A DNA stretch of 5,076 nt from Clostridia bacterium. GTDB lineage: Bacteria > Bacillota_A > Clostridia > UBA1212 > UBA1255. This document shows positions 4,262-5,076 of this stretch, piece after piece. The notes below the pieces were generated by a model. It was not told the DNA's origin. It worked only from the letters and a program-made list of their open reading frames with translations, and made no database searches. The stretch's first letter is position 1, and each line of letters opens with the position of its first letter. A program made the translations under genes and the position numbers. The DNA is taken from assembly GCA_017522515.1 (NCBI GenBank), contig JAFWZH010000179.1, forward strand, positions 1-5,076. Direction: 5' to 3'.

Positions 4262-4678
4262 ATGGATAAGGCACATAAGATGAGGCATTTAATTATGCAT
4301 GCGCTCAATTATTTAGTAGACAATAATCACGTTGGGATTAACGACCCTATTGAGGAAAATGGGGAAATCATTGTAAATCTTTTGGGAAAAAACACTCTTA
4401 TATCTTGGAATGAATGCAATCATGGTGAACTGCAGATACATGTTTGGTGGGGATATAAACACAGTGAATACAAACCATTAACAAAGGATTTGTATGCCAA
4501 AAATCTTGAAGTGTCTTGTTCTGCTTGGGTTGAACGTAAATCAAATAAGAATTTGCAAGGTGAAGGCAAAGAGCATATCTCTGACATGTATTCTTCAAGA
4601 AGAAGTATTGAAGATTTAATGAATATACCTAATGCAACTGAAAGTTATTTTAGGTTGAAGGGCAAAAAATTCTTTTAA
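4262..4678 (+). CDS. Unrecognised 138-residue protein coupled to the HNH gene
   Basis: No family is recognised. The protein starts with an amphipathic helix (KMRHLIMHALNYLVDNN, 6-22). It continues with short, probably beta-stranded stretches rich in Trp, His and Asn (ISWNECNHGELQIHVWWGYKH, with Trp49, Trp62 and Trp63), then a charged region (about 92-120) and a basic C-terminus (RLKGKKFF). There is no signal peptide or membrane segment. Its ATG lies 3 bp after the HNH stop, so the two are almost certainly cotranscribed and probably act together. AATAG in front of the start recalls the AAAATAG of the other leaders. A strong terminator begins 27 bp after the stop. Candidate roles are a nuclease partner, an inhibitor or immunity factor, or a sensor of the same defence module. 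None of these is shown by the sequence. Confidence 0.82.
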   Translation: MDKAHKMRHLIMHALNYLVDNNHVGINDPIEENGEIIVNLLGKNTLISWNECNHGELQIHVWWGYKHSEYKPLTKDLYAKNLEVSCSAWVERKSNKNLQGEGKEHISDMYSSRRSIEDLMNIPNATESYFRLKGKKFF

Positions 4679-4705
4679 TTTGATTCGAATTTGTATTAAA
4701 ATAAA

Positions 4706-4753
4706 AATGTATCAATATAACCTTAAAATTGGTAGTATTGATACATTCTTTTT
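4706..4753. terminator. Strong, probably bidirectional intrinsic terminator
   Basis: A perfect 12-bp stem, AATGTATCAATA (4706-4717) with TATTGATACATT (4736-4747), is closed by an 18-nt loop that can add ACC/GGT pairs. CTTTTT follows on the plus strand and TTTATTTTA on the minus strand. It ends the plus-strand nuclease operon and can also stop the convergent minus-strand gene at the right edge. Confidence 0.85.
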
Positions 4754-4788
4754 GTATTATTCTAACATAAAATATTAAACTGCATTTC

Positions 4789-4852
4789 ATACATAGGTTT
4801 TATATAGATTATTCTCTATTATATCAATCAATTAGAGTAAAATACTATGTAT
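4789..4852. repeat. Nested inverted repeats in the convergent intergenic gap
   Basis: ATACATAG (4789-4796) is the perfect inverse of CTATGTAT (4845-4852). Inside it CTCTA (4814-4818) pairs with TAGAG (4833-4837). The gap from 4754 to 4875 contains no credible gene. The symmetric arms suggest a protein-binding or recombination site, or an RNA fold in the 3' ends, but the A/T-rich context makes chance possible. Confidence 0.35.
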
Positions 4853-4855
4853 TCA

Positions 4856-4878
4856 TAGGGTGGTTTACTAATACCCTA
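4856..4878. repeat. Inverted repeat TAGGGT-N11-ACCCTA at the end of the right-edge gene
   Basis: TAGGGT (4856-4861) and ACCCTA (4873-4878) form a 6-bp stem. The right arm includes the stop codon of the minus-strand partial gene. There is no T-run after it on the minus strand, so it is more likely a 3'-end hairpin or protein site than a full terminator. It is the most GC-rich element in this gap. Confidence 0.4.
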
Positions 4879-5076
4879 CGCTACAATATCAAGAACATCG
4901 AGCGACTGTCTGCCTTTAACTGTTTGAAAGCGTAAGACTCTGCTTGAAAAGGTAAGGAACATAAGCAACAGAAAATCCTCGTTACAGAACAGCAAGGGGT
5001 TGTACTTTATACGTTCACGATTAAACCATTCGTTCAACACATCGCCATTGATACGTATTTCAAGGCGTGAAAGGTG
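4876..5076 (-). CDS. C-terminal end of an unidentified protein (runs off the right edge)
   Basis: A minus-strand frame is open from the window edge for 66 codons and ends at TAG (4876-4878). The visible part begins HLSRLEIRINGDVLNEWFNR, continues through a hydrophobic stretch (NEDFLLLMFLTFSS, residues 32-45 of the visible part), and ends GRQSLDVLDIVA. It is convergent with the nuclease operon and separated from it by the bidirectional terminator. The opening RLEIRIN is reminiscent of a strand seen in some phage and plasmid replication proteins, but this is too little to assign a family. Composition (22 G/C of 60 in 4921-4980) is less AT-rich than the nuclease genes. The absence of stops over the whole edge-to-stop stretch and protein-like residue use support it as a real gene. 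Confidence 0.6.
   Translation of the reverse strand, partial: HLSRLEIRINGDVLNEWFNRERIKYNPLLFCNEDFLLLMFLTFSSRVLRFQTVKGRQSLDVLDIVA

Noticed and set aside
4398..4598. Minus-strand frame opposite the 138-residue gene
   Set aside because: The plus-strand gene is tightly spaced with the HNH gene and followed by a terminator. The reverse frame has no support.

Overview
The window looks like a piece of a mobile or integrative element from a Bacteroidota (Bacteroidales-type) bacterium. The base composition is AT-rich. Three upstream regions carry matches to the Bacteroidota promoter pattern (TTTG, about 20 nt, then TAnnTTTG). Shine-Dalgarno sequences are mostly absent. The protein families (Mpi-like small serine recombinase, large serine recombinase with a zinc ribbon, Xre regulator with a VEGFI..KGKIY tail) are ones I associate with that phylum. 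No tRNA, rRNA or CRISPR array was seen.

Left block (about 1-2615, minus strand): a small serine recombinase of the resolvase/invertase type (1992-2615) is followed in the same direction by a possible 29-residue hydrophobic peptide (1860-1949). Next comes a 46-residue protein (1681-1821) whose stop codon overlaps the start of a large serine recombinase (104-1684). The first codons of another minus-strand gene, with its own promoter, appear at the left edge (1-46). Inverted repeats between the large recombinase and that promoter could be recombination or regulatory sites.

Centre (2616-2775): a divergent control region. Two good Bacteroidota-type promoters point in opposite directions, one to the small recombinase and one to a 94-residue Xre-family regulator (2776-3060). 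A GCGA-N3-TCGC palindrome sits between their -33 boxes and is a candidate operator.

Right block (3061-4750, plus strand): a more AT-rich cassette of three genes. They encode a free-standing Mrr N-terminal-type winged-helix protein with no Mrr nuclease domain (3138-3434), a 246-residue HNH endonuclease with an unrecognised N-terminal half (3518-4258), and an unrecognised 138-residue protein 3 bp further on (4262-4678). A strong intrinsic terminator closes it. Three of the four plus-strand genes, counting the Xre gene, share an ATAGAC element just before the start codon. The cassette resembles a small defence or restriction module without a visible methyltransferase. That function is inferred.

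Right edge (4751-5076): 125 bp of AT-rich DNA with nested inverted repeats, then the C-terminal 66 codons of a convergent minus-strand gene of unknown function. Overall, the recombinases probably mobilise or rearrange the element, the Xre protein probably controls the divergent promoters, and the AT-rich cassette looks like cargo.
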